Positions 1 through 8,402 of a stretch of DNA of 64,000 bases are shown here, piece by piece. This DNA comes from Pseudomonadota bacterium (GTDB lineage: Bacteria > Pseudomonadota > Gammaproteobacteria > Burkholderiales > Ferrovaceae): NCBI GenBank assembly GCA_021798835.1, contig JAJZBQ010000007.1, positions 1 to 64,000 on the forward strand, written 5' to 3'. A program made the position numbers and the translations under genes. Each line of letters opens with the position of its first letter. The stretch's first letter is position 1. The notes under the pieces are model-generated. The model was not told where the DNA came from. It searched no databases and saw only the letters and a program-made list of their open reading frames with translations.

Positions 1-208
1 CCTCTCAGGTCCCCCGCTTTCCTCCTCAGAGCTCATGCGGTATTAGCACAACTTTCGCTGCGTTATCCCCCACTCAAGGATACGTTCCGATGCATTACTC
101 ACCCGTTCGCCACTCGCCACCAGGGTTACCCCCGTGCTGCCGTTCGACTTGCATGTGTAAAGCATGCCGCCAGCGTTCAATCTGAGCCAGGATCAAACTC
201 TTCAGTTC
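1..208 (-). rRNA. rrs: 16S ribosomal RNA, 5' portion (cut by window edge)
   Basis: On the minus strand the sequence begins near 208 with GAAGAGTTTGATCCTGGCTC, the universal 5' end of 16S rRNA, and continues through the V1 region to the window edge. Only about the first 208 nt of roughly 1,530 are present. The bases after the universal start (ATTGAACGCTGGCGGCATGC) and the V1-V2 layout are typical of Betaproteobacteria. The exact mature 5' end is approximate. The rest of the operon (23S, 5S) lies outside the window to the left. Confidence 0.97.
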
Positions 209-327
209 ATATCCTATTTCTCACTCAAAAAAACCTAGACGGTTATTTCTTTGTGAGCACTACAATTTCTAACTCCCTCGTAGTACCCACACCTATCGGT
301 ATCAAATTTTTAATGAACAATGCTACT

Positions 328-404
<77 letters not shown>

Positions 405-426
405 TCCGTAACCACATGAGTTCGCT

Positions 427-455
427 ACTTTAGCACCCGTTTCTTGACCTGTCAA
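427..455 (-). promoter_or_regulatory. Sigma70-type promoter for tRNA-fMet / rrn operon
   Basis: On the minus strand, TTGACA (450-455) and TAAAGT (427-432) are separated by 17 bp. This would place the transcription start near 420, about 15 nt before the tRNA 5' end at 404. The -35 is consensus and the -10 is a close match. No other equally good promoter was seen between the tRNA and the 16S gene, which supports a joint transcript. Confidence 0.65.
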
Positions 456-562
456 ACATTGAGCCACCAAATTTCCCCATAAAACCGCAGTATTTTCCTA
501 AAATTCGAAATAACCATACTGTTTAAATTGAACTTTTTTATTTTAATATTTTTTTCATATTT

Positions 563-1018
563 TTATCTGGTAAGACGCAACCTTGGAATTCCATCCTCTT
601 CAGCGCAAATCACTGCATTCTGCCCATAATCACGCGCCAACTCCAAAACCTGCTTTTCCGGCCAATCCAATACCAGCAAACACGGCTCACCGGGGCACCC
701 CCCCATCGGATCTTCTCCTATTCCATGAAACACGCGGTAACCCCAGGTTTTCAGGTTCGCTTCCAGATCTTCCTGAGCTGCCTGGTTCTCCGCTTCGGAA
801 CGTGGAAGACTGGCCGGATTCCATGCACTGATAAACAGTGCCCGTTGTGCGCCATGGCGCTTCATGAACAAGGCCAAGTCCAGACAAGGCTGGTCAACAT
901 ACATGACGAAGGGAGGATCGGCATCCTCCACCCGATACTCGCTCGCGCGATAAATCGCCAGCAATTCTGGCGCTATCGCAGAAATCTCAGTGATGCTCAC
1001 GCTCTCCGTCTCTTTCAT
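563..1018 (-). CDS. DUF3293 family protein
   Basis: A 151-residue cytosolic protein of the DUF3293 type. The family pattern is visible: an N-terminal LLAIYRASEYRV segment, then FISAWNP (about 62-68), a Glu/Asn/Ala-rich helix and a C-terminal GxxxAV...DG...L block. The molecular function of the family is not known. The open frame extends further upstream, but the ATG at 1018 has a GAGGGGG ribosome binding site and gives the family length. The start overlaps the 3' end of the upstream exported-protein gene by 32 nt, so the two are probably translated from one message. Confidence 0.75.
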   Translation of the reverse strand: MKETESVSITEISAIAPELLAIYRASEYRVEDADPPFVMYVDQPCLDLALFMKRHGAQRALFISAWNPASLPRSEAENQAAQEDLEANLKTWGYRVFHGIGEDPMGGCPGEPCLLVLDWPEKQVLELARDYGQNAVICAEEDGIPRLRLTR

Positions 1019-1463
1019 GCCAATGTTCCCCCTCGCCGTGATGCTCTCCTTCACGCCAATGTTCGCCCTCCCCATGCCACGGTTCACGCCACCCGCCCTC
1101 ACGAGGCCAAAATTCGGGATGCTCACGAAAATAGGGGACAAACACCCGCTGATACCAGGCATCCCGAACAAAATAGACCGGGCGCCCACACGCTTGATAT
1201 TGTGCACAGAAGCGCGGCCAGTGGTTCCGTATCCGCGGTGGCACCCGTAAATAGAGTGGCGGCGGGGGTGCCATGCCAACAGGCCCTGGCATTACCCAGA
1301 CAGGTTGCGGGGAGAACAATTGGGGTGGCGGTGCTTGACCTATCTGGATAACACCATAGTATCCTGGCTCACCGAGAATGACCGCCGATGCCGGCGCACA
1401 TAGCCCTCCCCAAGCCAGAAGCCCAACCCCCACAATTCCAACCAGCCGCACCATCCTCTTCAT
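987..1463 (-). CDS. Small exported protein with His/Glu-rich C-terminal repeats
   Basis: A 158-residue protein with a clear N-terminal signal peptide (MKRMVRLVG, a hydrophobic core, then a cut near APASA). A middle part is rich in Pro and aromatic residues, and a short conserved-looking segment contains two Cys (CAQYQACGRPVYFVRDAWYQ). The last 40 residues repeat an H-GEGEHW unit several times and are very rich in His and Glu, which could bind metal ions in the periplasm (inference). Proteins with a YFV/YYPYV motif and repeats at one end are common as unnamed secreted proteins in Betaproteobacteria. It is probably the first gene of a two-gene unit with the DUF3293 gene. Confidence 0.6.
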   Translation of the reverse strand: MKRMVRLVGIVGVGLLAWGGLCAPASAVILGEPGYYGVIQIGQAPPPQLFSPQPVWVMPGPVGMAPPPPLYLRVPPRIRNHWPRFCAQYQACGRPVYFVRDAWYQRVFVPYFREHPEFWPREGGWREPWHGEGEHWREGEHHGEGEHWHERDGEREHH

Positions 1464-1622
1464 ATGTCTTGCCTTTTAATCATGATCAGTTTCCCCTCAA
1501 CGAAACTGCCGGCCTACCCGTTGACCCCCAAATGTAACCAAAGATAACGAAACTTTTACGAACTGACACGAATCTATGCAAGGGCTGTGTTAGTCTGGTG
1601 CCGCTCACGGGGAGAAATAGTC

Positions 1623-2105
1623 ATGCCATATCGATATCGCTGGACAGTAGTCTTGGTCGGTGCCATTGTCACCGGGACCACCCACGCCACATTGGGGGGG
1701 CTGGAAAGAGATGTCAGCCATGAAGGACAACCCATCGCTTTTGCTGCGGCCACTGTTCATCCTCTACCTGCCGTACCTCAGGGTGTTCATCAACAGACTA
1801 TTCTCAACCTCCGCTCCATCACACTCACCGAATATTCCGCCAATGGTACCGTGTTTGCCATCCTCTGGTCCGGCCCCACCATGCCCGACTATCGGAGTTT
1901 ACTGGGCACCTATTTCCCCTCCTATCAACAGGTCATCCAAACACAACCTCTGTCACCCGGACATTACCGCGCTCCGGTAGCCATACACCAACCCAATCTG
2001 GTGCTTCATGCCAGCGGCCACATGGGAGCCTATCAGGGATCGATGTATGACCCCTCTGCCGTCCCCACTGGCCTATCGATCACTTCTCTGGGAATCGAAC
2101 CATGA
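1623..2105 (+). CDS. DUF2844 family exported protein
   Basis: A 160-residue protein with a signal peptide (YRYRWTVVLVGAIVTGTTHA) followed by a LGG...V motif near the mature N-terminus. It contains the family's FAILWSGPTMPD stretch and a GSMYDPSAVPTGLS stretch near the C-terminus. This matches DUF2844, a secreted family of unknown role. The ATG at 1623 has GGGGAGAAAT as ribosome binding site; an upstream in-frame ATG at 1587 has none and would spoil the signal peptide. Its stop overlaps the start of the DUF3443 gene by 4 nt, the usual pairing of these two families in Burkholderiales. Confidence 0.8.
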   Translation: MPYRYRWTVVLVGAIVTGTTHATLGGLERDVSHEGQPIAFAAATVHPLPAVPQGVHQQTILNLRSITLTEYSANGTVFAILWSGPTMPDYRSLLGTYFPSYQQVIQTQPLSPGHYRAPVAIHQPNLVLHASGHMGAYQGSMYDPSAVPTGLSITSLGIEP

Positions 2106-3388
2106 TGAGACATTGGCCCATATTTTTTCTAACAGGACTACTCAGCGCTTGCGGAGGAGGGGGAGGGGGGGGTGGCGGTAGTAGTGCTCCCACTCAGATT
2201 TGTACTGAACTCAATACTCCCCAGTCCTTTACATCCGTCCCACTCAGTGCCGCACCGAGTAGTCAGCCAAATTCTGCGCCTGTCACCGTGGAGGCCTACC
2301 CAACCTACGGGAACGGCAATTTCAATATTCCCTACGTCACTCTGCAGGTCTGCAACGGCACGCATTGCGTCACGGTCGATCATGTCATCGTGGATACCGG
2401 ATCGTATGGTTTACGGGTACGCGCAGACTTTCCTGGAATTTCCACTCTGGGTTTGCCCTCTATCAACAATGGTTCCACGGCTCCCATCGCCGAGTGCTCC
2501 CAGTTTCTGAGTGGTTATGCGTGGGGTGGGGTCTACTCGGCCACCGTTAAGATTGCGGGCGAAGCCACAGCCTCGCCCATCCCGATCCAGTTGACCAATG
2601 ACCCGAACTTTCCTAACCCACCGGCCAGTTGCACCTCTTCAGGGAGCAATATCGGCGGCCTGAATGGTCTGGGCGGAAATGGCCTCCTGGGCATCGGGGT
2701 ACTCATTCATGATACCGGCCCCTACTATGCCTGCTCAACCAACGGACAGAACGGACCCCTCAATACCCCCCTGAACGCCATCCTCACCAACCCCATCGTC
2801 TCCTTTGCCAGCGACAATAATGGCAGCATACTGGTCATGCCTTCTCTTGCCAACTATCCGCAGGGCGAGCTAACCGCCAGCGGTACCCTTTATTTTGGAA
2901 TAAATACTCAGTCAAACAATACGTTAAACTCCACATATTCCATCCTTCCAACCCCAGCCACCGGGGGAAACGCCACTTTTTTCAGCGCCACCTTGAATGG
3001 TCAAGCGGGCCCGTATCCCGCCTCATTTCTGGATAGCGGTTCCAATGAACTCTTCATCCCTCCACTGCAACCCCCCGGCACTTACCCCCTCAACTCCAAT
3101 GGAGATTACGTTCCTCAATCCCTGCAAACCGTGAGCGGAACCGCCACTTCGCTGAGTGTCGCCACCGATACGGCACCACTATCCTTTTCGCTGCTGGATG
3201 TTACCGCAGGTGTCAATGCCGGCAACACCGCCTTTTATGATATGGGCACCACCAACTCAGCCACGGCAGGTTCTCTGGATCTGGGTATGCCTTATTTTTA
3301 TGGGCATTCCATCGTCAATGGCATCAATGGTGCACAAATTCAGTTCAACAGTACAACTTATACCGGCCCTTTCTATGCCATCCACTAA
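2102..3388 (+). CDS. DUF3443 lipoprotein, pepsin-like double Asp motif
   Basis: A 428-residue predicted lipoprotein: hydrophobic N-terminus, lipobox LLSAC with Cys17, then a poly-Gly linker encoded by G-rich runs. The body fits DUF3443. Two motifs resemble the two active-site loops of aspartic proteases: VDTGSYGLR (Asp98) and LDSGSNELF (Asp311), 213 residues apart. This suggests a two-lobed pepsin-like fold on the outer membrane or cell surface, but activity is inference. Translation is coupled to the DUF2844 gene through ATGA, and the 3' end overlaps the next gene. A run of eight G at 2165-2172 lies just behind the lipobox codons. Confidence 0.8.
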   Translation: MMRHWPIFFLTGLLSACGGGGGGGGGSSAPTQICTELNTPQSFTSVPLSAAPSSQPNSAPVTVEAYPTYGNGNFNIPYVTLQVCNGTHCVTVDHVIVDTGSYGLRVRADFPGISTLGLPSINNGSTAPIAECSQFLSGYAWGGVYSATVKIAGEATASPIPIQLTNDPNFPNPPASCTSSGSNIGGLNGLGGNGLLGIGVLIHDTGPYYACSTNGQNGPLNTPLNAILTNPIVSFASDNNGSILVMPSLANYPQGELTASGTLYFGINTQSNNTLNSTYSILPTPATGGNATFFSATLNGQAGPYPASFLDSGSNELFIPPLQPPGTYPLNSNGDYVPQSLQTVSGTATSLSVATDTAPLSFSLLDVTAGVNAGNTAFYDMGTTNSATAGSLDLGMPYFYGHSIVNGINGAQIQFNSTTYTGPFYAIH

Positions 3389-3740
3389 TGATCTGCGCTT
3401 TCTGGGTGCCATACTGGCCATGAGCGGTATCATGCTTGGCGCCTTTGGTGCCCACGCCCTCAAGGGAACCCTCGCCCCGCCTTTGCAGGAAGTCTGGCAT
3501 ACCGCCGTCGAGTACCAACTGTGGAATGCCATGGGACTGATCGGTCTCGCGGGGTGGGAGCCCGTGTTTCAGCGCCCAGGGCGACTCATTGCCTTGGGAG
3601 TCCTCATTTTTTCAGGTTCTCTCTACACGTTGGCACTCAGCAACTTGCACTGGCTAGGGGCTGTCACCCCTCTGGGGGGCTTATGTCTGCTGGGTGGATG
3701 GGGCTGGGTGGCATTAAAAACCTGGTGTCACCGCAAGTAG
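3375..3740 (+). CDS. DUF423 (YgdD-like) inner membrane protein
   Basis: A 121-residue protein with four predicted membrane helices. The hallmark GAFGAHALKGTL lies at about 21-32 and LWNAMGLIGLAG near 48-60. This is the DUF423/YgdD family of small inner membrane proteins with no proven function. The start at 3375 overlaps the end of the DUF3443 gene by 14 nt and leaves a family-typical N-terminus; an internal ATG at 3420 would remove half of the first helix. The ribosome binding site is weak, so translation may depend on the upstream gene. Confidence 0.82.
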   Translation: MPSTNDLRFLGAILAMSGIMLGAFGAHALKGTLAPPLQEVWHTAVEYQLWNAMGLIGLAGWEPVFQRPGRLIALGVLIFSGSLYTLALSNLHWLGAVTPLGGLCLLGGWGWVALKTWCHRK

Positions 3741-3840
3741 AGCAAGCCTGCGTTGAGTTTCCATTTCTTTACAATACTTATCACTCAGTCCATCGTTATT
3801 ATTTAAAATTCCCCATGATCTCGCTCGGGAGGGTATGGGG

Positions 3841-4515
3841 ATGAAACCCATGAGTCGTATCTTTGGAGTCGCTCGTCACCAATTGCTGCTCTGCGGGCTA
3901 AAGACGCTGGTCTCAGAAAGCCCCACGCCCATGAAGTGGTTAGGATCCCACCCTCCGGATGAGCAGGTCTTCCGTGAAATCGATCGACACCGCCCCCATG
4001 TCATCATCATGGATGACAATGCACTGACCGCATTGCCTCAGGCACCTTCTCAATGGAAACAGCAAAAGATCGGCACGGTTCTGATTTCCCAGATTGACGA
4101 ATGCACGGAAATGGCCCAACTGCTACACCACGGTATCCTGGGTCTGGTGCATGATTCCGAGCCCCCAGGCAGTTTATTCGGGGCCATTTCTTCCGTCATC
4201 AACCAACGTATCTGGGTACCTGCCCGTCTACGCGATTATTTGCTATCACTCAGCCTGAAGGAACCGCGCTCATCCGACTTGTTACCAGGCATCCCACGCG
4301 CCCGTCAAACGCCGCTGAGTCCCAAAGAAAAACAGTTGATCGGTCTGGTTCTCAAACACCCCGATGCAAAATCGCTAACCCTGGCCGATTGGATGGGAGT
4401 CCGAGAATCCACCATTCGCAACCGTTTATCGAGAATTTACAGTAAACTGCGCATCCACGGACGCGCAGCACTGGTCAAGTACGCCCACCGCCACAATATG
4501 ACATCAACGTTGTAG
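3841..4515 (+). CDS. LuxR/NarL-type regulator with degenerate receiver
   Basis: A 224-residue protein laid out like a NarL-family response regulator. The N-terminal receiver-like part has VIIMDDNA at about 54-61, placing an Asp near residue 58 where the phosphoacceptor should be. The acidic pair that normally sits after the first strand is replaced by ARH. The C-terminal part (about 155-215) is a LuxR helix-turn-helix: [12 protein letters not shown] ... [19 protein letters not shown]. The ATG at 3841 has GGGAGGG at good spacing; an ATG 6 nt earlier is too close to it. No sensor kinase is adjacent, and the 3' end overlaps that of ccmE by 12 nt, tail to tail. Targets are unknown. Confidence 0.75.
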   Translation: MKPMSRIFGVARHQLLLCGLKTLVSESPTPMKWLGSHPPDEQVFREIDRHRPHVIIMDDNALTALPQAPSQWKQQKIGTVLISQIDECTEMAQLLHHGILGLVHDSEPPGSLFGAISSVINQRIWVPARLRDYLLSLSLKEPRSSDLLPGIPRARQTPLSPKEKQLIGLVLKHPDAKSLTLADWMGVRESTIRNRLSRIYSKLRIHGRAALVKYAHRHNMTSTL

Positions 4516-4941
4516 AGTGCGCGAGGTTTTTTGTGCTTGTTCAACGGCATCCTTGGCTTCAGGCGGCATGTAATTCTCGTCGTGCTTAGCCAGTACCTCT
4601 GTCGCCGTGAATTGCCCATTAGACAGTTTTCCCTCGGCAACGACCCCCCGACCTTCCTTGAATAAATCAGGCAGAATTCCACGATAGGACACTGGGGTCT
4701 CATTCACAGTATCCGTCACGATAAAATGAGCGACGATATCCTGACGTTTCAAAGACCCCACCTTGACCAACCCTCCGATTCGGAAAGCACGTCCCTGAGG
4801 TACTTCGCCCCGTACTATCTGCGTGGGCGTGTAAAAGAACACCAGATTACTGCGAAAGGCATTCAGTACCAGTGCCACCGCTACCCCGAGCACGGCCACC
4901 CCTGCAAAAATCAAAGCCAAACGTTTGTGCCGAGGTTTCAT
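4504..4941 (-). CDS. ccmE: Cytochrome c maturation heme chaperone CcmE
   Basis: A 145-residue periplasmic heme chaperone anchored by one N-terminal helix (about 8-27). It takes heme from CcmC/CcmD with help of the CcmAB ATPase and hands it to CcmF. The heme-attaching His lies in [12 protein letters not shown] (His120, with Tyr124). The RIGGLV and [11 protein letters not shown] segments are also typical. The chosen ATG has a CAGGAG ribosome binding site and overlaps the ccmD stop (ATGA). It is the last gene of the ccm operon and ends tail to tail with the LuxR-type gene. Confidence 0.95.
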   Translation of the reverse strand: MKPRHKRLALIFAGVAVLGVAVALVLNAFRSNLVFFYTPTQIVRGEVPQGRAFRIGGLVKVGSLKRQDIVAHFIVTDTVNETPVSYRGILPDLFKEGRGVVAEGKLSNGQFTATEVLAKHDENYMPPEAKDAVEQAQKTSRTLQR

Positions 4942-5102
4942 GATCGCTCCTGACGTGGTTGACGTGTCCGAATCGCATTCCATCGATTACGCACCCACAA
5001 GGGCTCCAGAATCATCGCCACCGCACAAGCACCAAAACTGCCCCATACGTACAGACCATAACCCCGCATGGTCAGAAATTCCTGCCAACTATTCCACTGC
5101 AT
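4938..5102 (-). CDS. ccmD: Cytochrome c maturation protein CcmD (54 aa)
   Basis: A 54-codon gene read directly from the minus strand between ccmC and ccmE. The product begins [20 protein letters not shown], has one hydrophobic helix ([18 protein letters not shown]) and ends in a basic tail, as in CcmD. In the family the protein stabilises the CcmC-heme-CcmE complex and helps release of holo-CcmE. The start overlaps the end of ccmC by 14 nt and the stop overlaps the ccmE start in ATGA. Confidence 0.9.
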   Translation of the reverse strand: MQWNSWQEFLTMRGYGLYVWGSFGACAVAMILEPLWVRNRWNAIRTRQPRQERS

Positions 5103-5832
5103 TGCGTTTTATCCACTCACTGGTTATTTCACGTTCCAAGATGATACACCGGACACGGGTCAAGGCCACGGCAATCGCATAGGACCAAAAACCCAGCGCC
5201 ATGACCAACATTCCTTCCAGCATCACGTGCGCCATACTGGGGGCCTTGGTCAAGGAAACCGATGCCCCTTGATGCAGGGTATTCCACCATTGCACAGAAA
5301 AATAGATGACCGGGATATTGACTACTCCCACCAGTGCCAGCAAAGCCCCTGCTCTATCCGCCCGTCGTGGATCATCGATGGCGGACTGGAGTGCAATAAA
5401 CCCCAGGTAAAGAAAAAATAAAATCAATTGAGAAGTCAGTCGGGCATCCCATACCCACCAGGTCCCCCACATTGGTTTTCCCCACAACGCCCCGGTCCAC
5501 AACGACAAAAAGGCAAACATAGCCCCGGTGGGAGCCAAAGCCGCCGTCATCATGCCAGACAGGCGGGTATTGAAAGCCAGCCCCAATGCCGACCAAAACG
5601 CCATGACACAGTAAATGAACATGGACATCCAACTGGCAGGAACATGCACAAAAATAATTCGATAGCCCTCGCTCTGCTGGGCATCCGTCGGTGCCACAAA
5701 CAATCCAAGCCAGACCCCCGAGGCAATCAATACAACCGCCAGCCAGGAAAACCAGGGGATCATCCGTCCCGCCAATGGGTAAAAAGATGCCGGAGAGGCA
5801 TACTTGAACCAGTTGATGATTGAATTACTCAT
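5089..5832 (-). CDS. ccmC: Heme exporter/handling protein CcmC
   Basis: A 247-residue polytopic membrane protein of the heme-handling family. The tryptophan-rich WWD motif is present as WGTWWVWDARLTSQL, with His residues in FVHVPASWMS and SMAHVMLEGM where the family has its heme ligands. It loads heme onto CcmE. The start MSNSIINWFKYASP leaves a 7-nt gap to ccmB; an upstream alternative start would overlap ccmB. The 3' end overlaps ccmD. Confidence 0.93.
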   Translation of the reverse strand: MSNSIINWFKYASPASFYPLAGRMIPWFSWLAVVLIASGVWLGLFVAPTDAQQSEGYRIIFVHVPASWMSMFIYCVMAFWSALGLAFNTRLSGMMTAALAPTGAMFAFLSLWTGALWGKPMWGTWWVWDARLTSQLILFFLYLGFIALQSAIDDPRRADRAGALLALVGVVNIPVIYFSVQWWNTLHQGASVSLTKAPSMAHVMLEGMLVMALGFWSYAIAVALTRVRCIILEREITSEWIKRNAVE

Positions 5833-5839
5833 GAAAGCC

Positions 5840-6505
5840 CTATTCCAATGCAATTCGCAAGGCCATGGAGGTTACCCATGGCGAGAAAAACACGCTGACC
5901 ACCAGTATCGCCCCCAACAACGACAGGTGCCCCTGAGCACTGATGCCCGCCAAATCGGCTTCGACAGCCCCCGCTCCAAAGATCAGTGCAGGGATATATA
6001 GTGGCAGAATCAGCAACGACAACAAGGCACCACCCCCGCGTAGCCCCAACGTCAAAGCCGCACCCAATGCCCCAATCGCGGACAGCAGGGGGGTTCCGAG
6101 CATCAATGATACGACCAGCAAACCCAGCGATCGCACAGGCAAGTCAAACTGCAAGCCCAACAACGGTGCCATCAATACGACCGGCAAACCACATACCAGC
6201 CAATGCGCCACAATTTTCCCTGCCACCAACCACGGCAGCGGAATCGGAGATAAAGCCATCTGCTCCAGCGTTCCATCCGCATGGTCTGGGGCAAACAAGC
6301 GGGGTAATCCCAACAAAGTTGACAACAACGCCCCTATCCATAACACGCCCGGCGCGATTTTGCGCAACAGTGATGCCTCCGGTCCTACTCCCAAAGGGAG
6401 AAGATTCGTCACGATGACAAAAAAGAACAACGCCGTCAACCATTCGCTCTTGTGGCGCAAGGCTAAAACCATATCACGCCGCAGCGCCATGACAAAACCA
6501 TTCAT
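5840..6505 (-). CDS. ccmB: Heme ABC exporter permease CcmB
   Basis: A 221-residue permease with about six membrane helices. Family signatures are the N-terminal RRDMVLALRHKSEW, then GALLSTLLGLPRLF and DGTLEQMALSPIPL, and a Gly/Leu-rich C-terminal half. With CcmA it forms the ABC complex that drives release of heme-loaded CcmE. The ATG at 6505 overlaps the ccmA stop (ATGA), which decides the start against a longer upstream reading. Confidence 0.93.
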   Translation of the reverse strand: MNGFVMALRRDMVLALRHKSEWLTALFFFVIVTNLLPLGVGPEASLLRKIAPGVLWIGALLSTLLGLPRLFAPDHADGTLEQMALSPIPLPWLVAGKIVAHWLVCGLPVVLMAPLLGLQFDLPVRSLGLLVVSLMLGTPLLSAIGALGAALTLGLRGGGALLSLLILPLYIPALIFGAGAVEADLAGISAQGHLSLLGAILVVSVFFSPWVTSMALRIALE

Positions 6506-7110
6506 CCGAGGCTCACCGTTCTTCCTGGATGCAAACCCAATGTTTGATGGCTGGTGAGAATGGCACACCCGCCACGTTCCAGATGCGTTTCGATCACCGT
6601 CGATAAAAATGCCGTCGCCTGAACATCCAATGCTGTGTAAGGCTCATCCAGAACCCATACAGATGCTGGGCGTACCAGTAATCTTGTCAATAACACGCGT
6701 CGACGTTGCCCCGCCGACAAATAGCGAACAGGCAAGTATTCTCGATCTTTCAAACCAAATTGATGCAATGCCGCGTTCAGTTGTTCAGGTGAACTGGAAA
6801 ATCCTTCCAGCCCCAATCCATATGATAGATTCTCGACAGCCGTCAACTCTTCTTTGAGGGCCGCATGATGTCCCAGATACAAAAGATCCCGATTCCACTG
6901 GTCACGATTTTCTCGAATGGGTTGCGAACGCCACGTCACCTCCCCTTCCTGAGGAGCCACCAAACCCGCCACAACCCTTAACAAGGTCGTCTTCCCGGCA
7001 CCATTGGCCCCCTGCACCTGTAACCATTGCCCCTCTGGCAATTCAAAAGTCAGTTGCTGGAAGAGCCGACGTTCCCCACGCAAACAGGTCAATTGATTCA
7101 CCGCTAGCAT
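6502..7110 (-). CDS. ccmA: Heme exporter ATP-binding protein CcmA
   Basis: A 202-residue ABC ATPase. Walker A is GANGAGKTT, the signature is YLSAGQRRRVLLTRL, Walker B is VWVLDEP and the switch His is in TSHQ. The small size is typical of CcmA. It is preceded by TAGGA as ribosome binding site, 8 nt after the ccmI stop, and overlaps ccmB at its end. Confidence 0.93.
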   Translation of the reverse strand: MLAVNQLTCLRGERRLFQQLTFELPEGQWLQVQGANGAGKTTLLRVVAGLVAPQEGEVTWRSQPIRENRDQWNRDLLYLGHHAALKEELTAVENLSYGLGLEGFSSSPEQLNAALHQFGLKDREYLPVRYLSAGQRRRVLLTRLLVRPASVWVLDEPYTALDVQATAFLSTVIETHLERGGCAILTSHQTLGLHPGRTVSLG

Positions 7111-7118
7111 GAATTTTC

Positions 7119-8402
7119 CTAGGGTAGAACCTGAGAGATCACCAGTTTCACTCCCTTTGATCCCGGTTTCAAGGGCAACGATGCGCCCGACAGATCACCC
7201 GATGATGGCATAGGGTTGCCTGAACGGCTGATACGCACTTCAACACGCACAAGATCCATCGATGACAAGTTAAACTGTGGGCTCATGGCCATGGCGTCTG
7301 TCAATTCAAAGTGCAGCGGCCATGTGCCCACCGCCGTTTTTATCACAGCCACCGGCATCGGAGGACCCTGAACCGCCTTGGCAAAAATAAATATGGTCTC
7401 TCCTGGCGTTACCTTGTCTGCCAGCGCGGGATCCAATGTCACTTCACCGGAAACAGAACTGCTCACCGCTCCCTTGCCCTTTGCCTTGACCGGGCCCTCT
7501 GGACCCACAAACGTATCCCCAGACACCGGCGGGAGTTTCAATATGGCTCGCACCTTATTCAGTTGTTCCAGTACGAAGGTAAAATCCTGCGATCCAGGCT
7601 CCAGCAGAGGCATCAATTTTTCCCAAGCCGCACGTGCCTTGTCGTACTGCTGGGTGATCAATGCAAAACTGCCGGCCATGAACAACCCCTTGCCATTTCC
7701 CGGTTCCAATTTCAGCGCCTTCTGAACCCAGTCATTGGATTCAACCATTTCACGGTCATCGTTATGAGCCTGCGCTTCTGCTGCCAGCGCTTCTGCATAA
7801 TCCACCATCAATTCCGGATCCTGGTCCATTTCCTTTTTGACATGAGCAAAGGCCTTGACCGCTTCCGAGGGTCGATCGGTATTCATGTACGAACGTCCCA
7901 ACATCGCCCATCCCTGAGGATTATTGGGATCTTTAGCCAATTTGTCCGCGAGCTTGGTGATCATGGCGTTAATTTTCTCCGGGGTCATCGCGCCCGGATT
8001 TACCGCTCCTGCTTCTGCCGCAACGGGAGCATTCTGCCAACTGACAGCTTCTGGATGCCCACGCCACAAATAGCCGCCTATGGCCATCAGTGGCAAAGCG
8101 ACCAACAGGGCCAATGCCACCCCCTTACCGCGTGTCCGGTCAGTCACTTCGGGATCCCCCGTCGTATCTTCAAGGAGGCGACGCTCCACTTCCTCACGCG
8201 CCTGGTCGTAATCCCCACCAGCCAAACTACCCTCATCGCGTTCTGCTGCCAGTTCCTGTAACTGATCACGGTAAACGGCCGCATTCAAAGCACGACGGTG
8301 ATCGCTCACCCCCACCTTGCGTTGCACCGAGTGAATCAGATAAAAAACGATTGCCAGAGTCAATCCGCCACTGGCCACAATAAATGCTGTCAATCCTGTC
8401 AT
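7119..8402 (-). CDS. ccmI: Cytochrome c-type biogenesis protein CcmI (CycH)
   Basis: A 427-residue membrane protein. Two membrane helices (about 5-25 and 93-112) flank a cytosolic loop that starts with LNAAVYRDQLQEL, the CcmI hallmark. The periplasmic part has TPR units, for example PQGWAMLGRSYMNTDRPSEAV (PQGW onward near 163), and ends in a beta-rich domain. The protein presents apocytochrome c to the heme ligation complex. Its start overlaps the ccmH stop in ATGA. Confidence 0.9.
   Translation of the reverse strand: MTGLTAFIVASGGLTLAIVFYLIHSVQRKVGVSDHRRALNAAVYRDQLQELAAERDEGSLAGGDYDQAREEVERRLLEDTTGDPEVTDRTRGKGVALALLVALPLMAIGGYLWRGHPEAVSWQNAPVAAEAGAVNPGAMTPEKINAMITKLADKLAKDPNNPQGWAMLGRSYMNTDRPSEAVKAFAHVKKEMDQDPELMVDYAEALAAEAQAHNDDREMVESNDWVQKALKLEPGNGKGLFMAGSFALITQQYDKARAAWEKLMPLLEPGSQDFTFVLEQLNKVRAILKLPPVSGDTFVGPEGPVKAKGKGAVSSSVSGEVTLDPALADKVTPGETIFIFAKAVQGPPMPVAVIKTAVGTWPLHFELTDAMAMSPQFNLSSMDLVRVEVRISRSGNPMPSSGDLSGASLPLKPGSKGVKLVISQVLP

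Noticed and set aside
7311..8261. A 316-codon plus-strand frame
   Set aside because: Antisense of ccmI; no start signal and low-quality composition.
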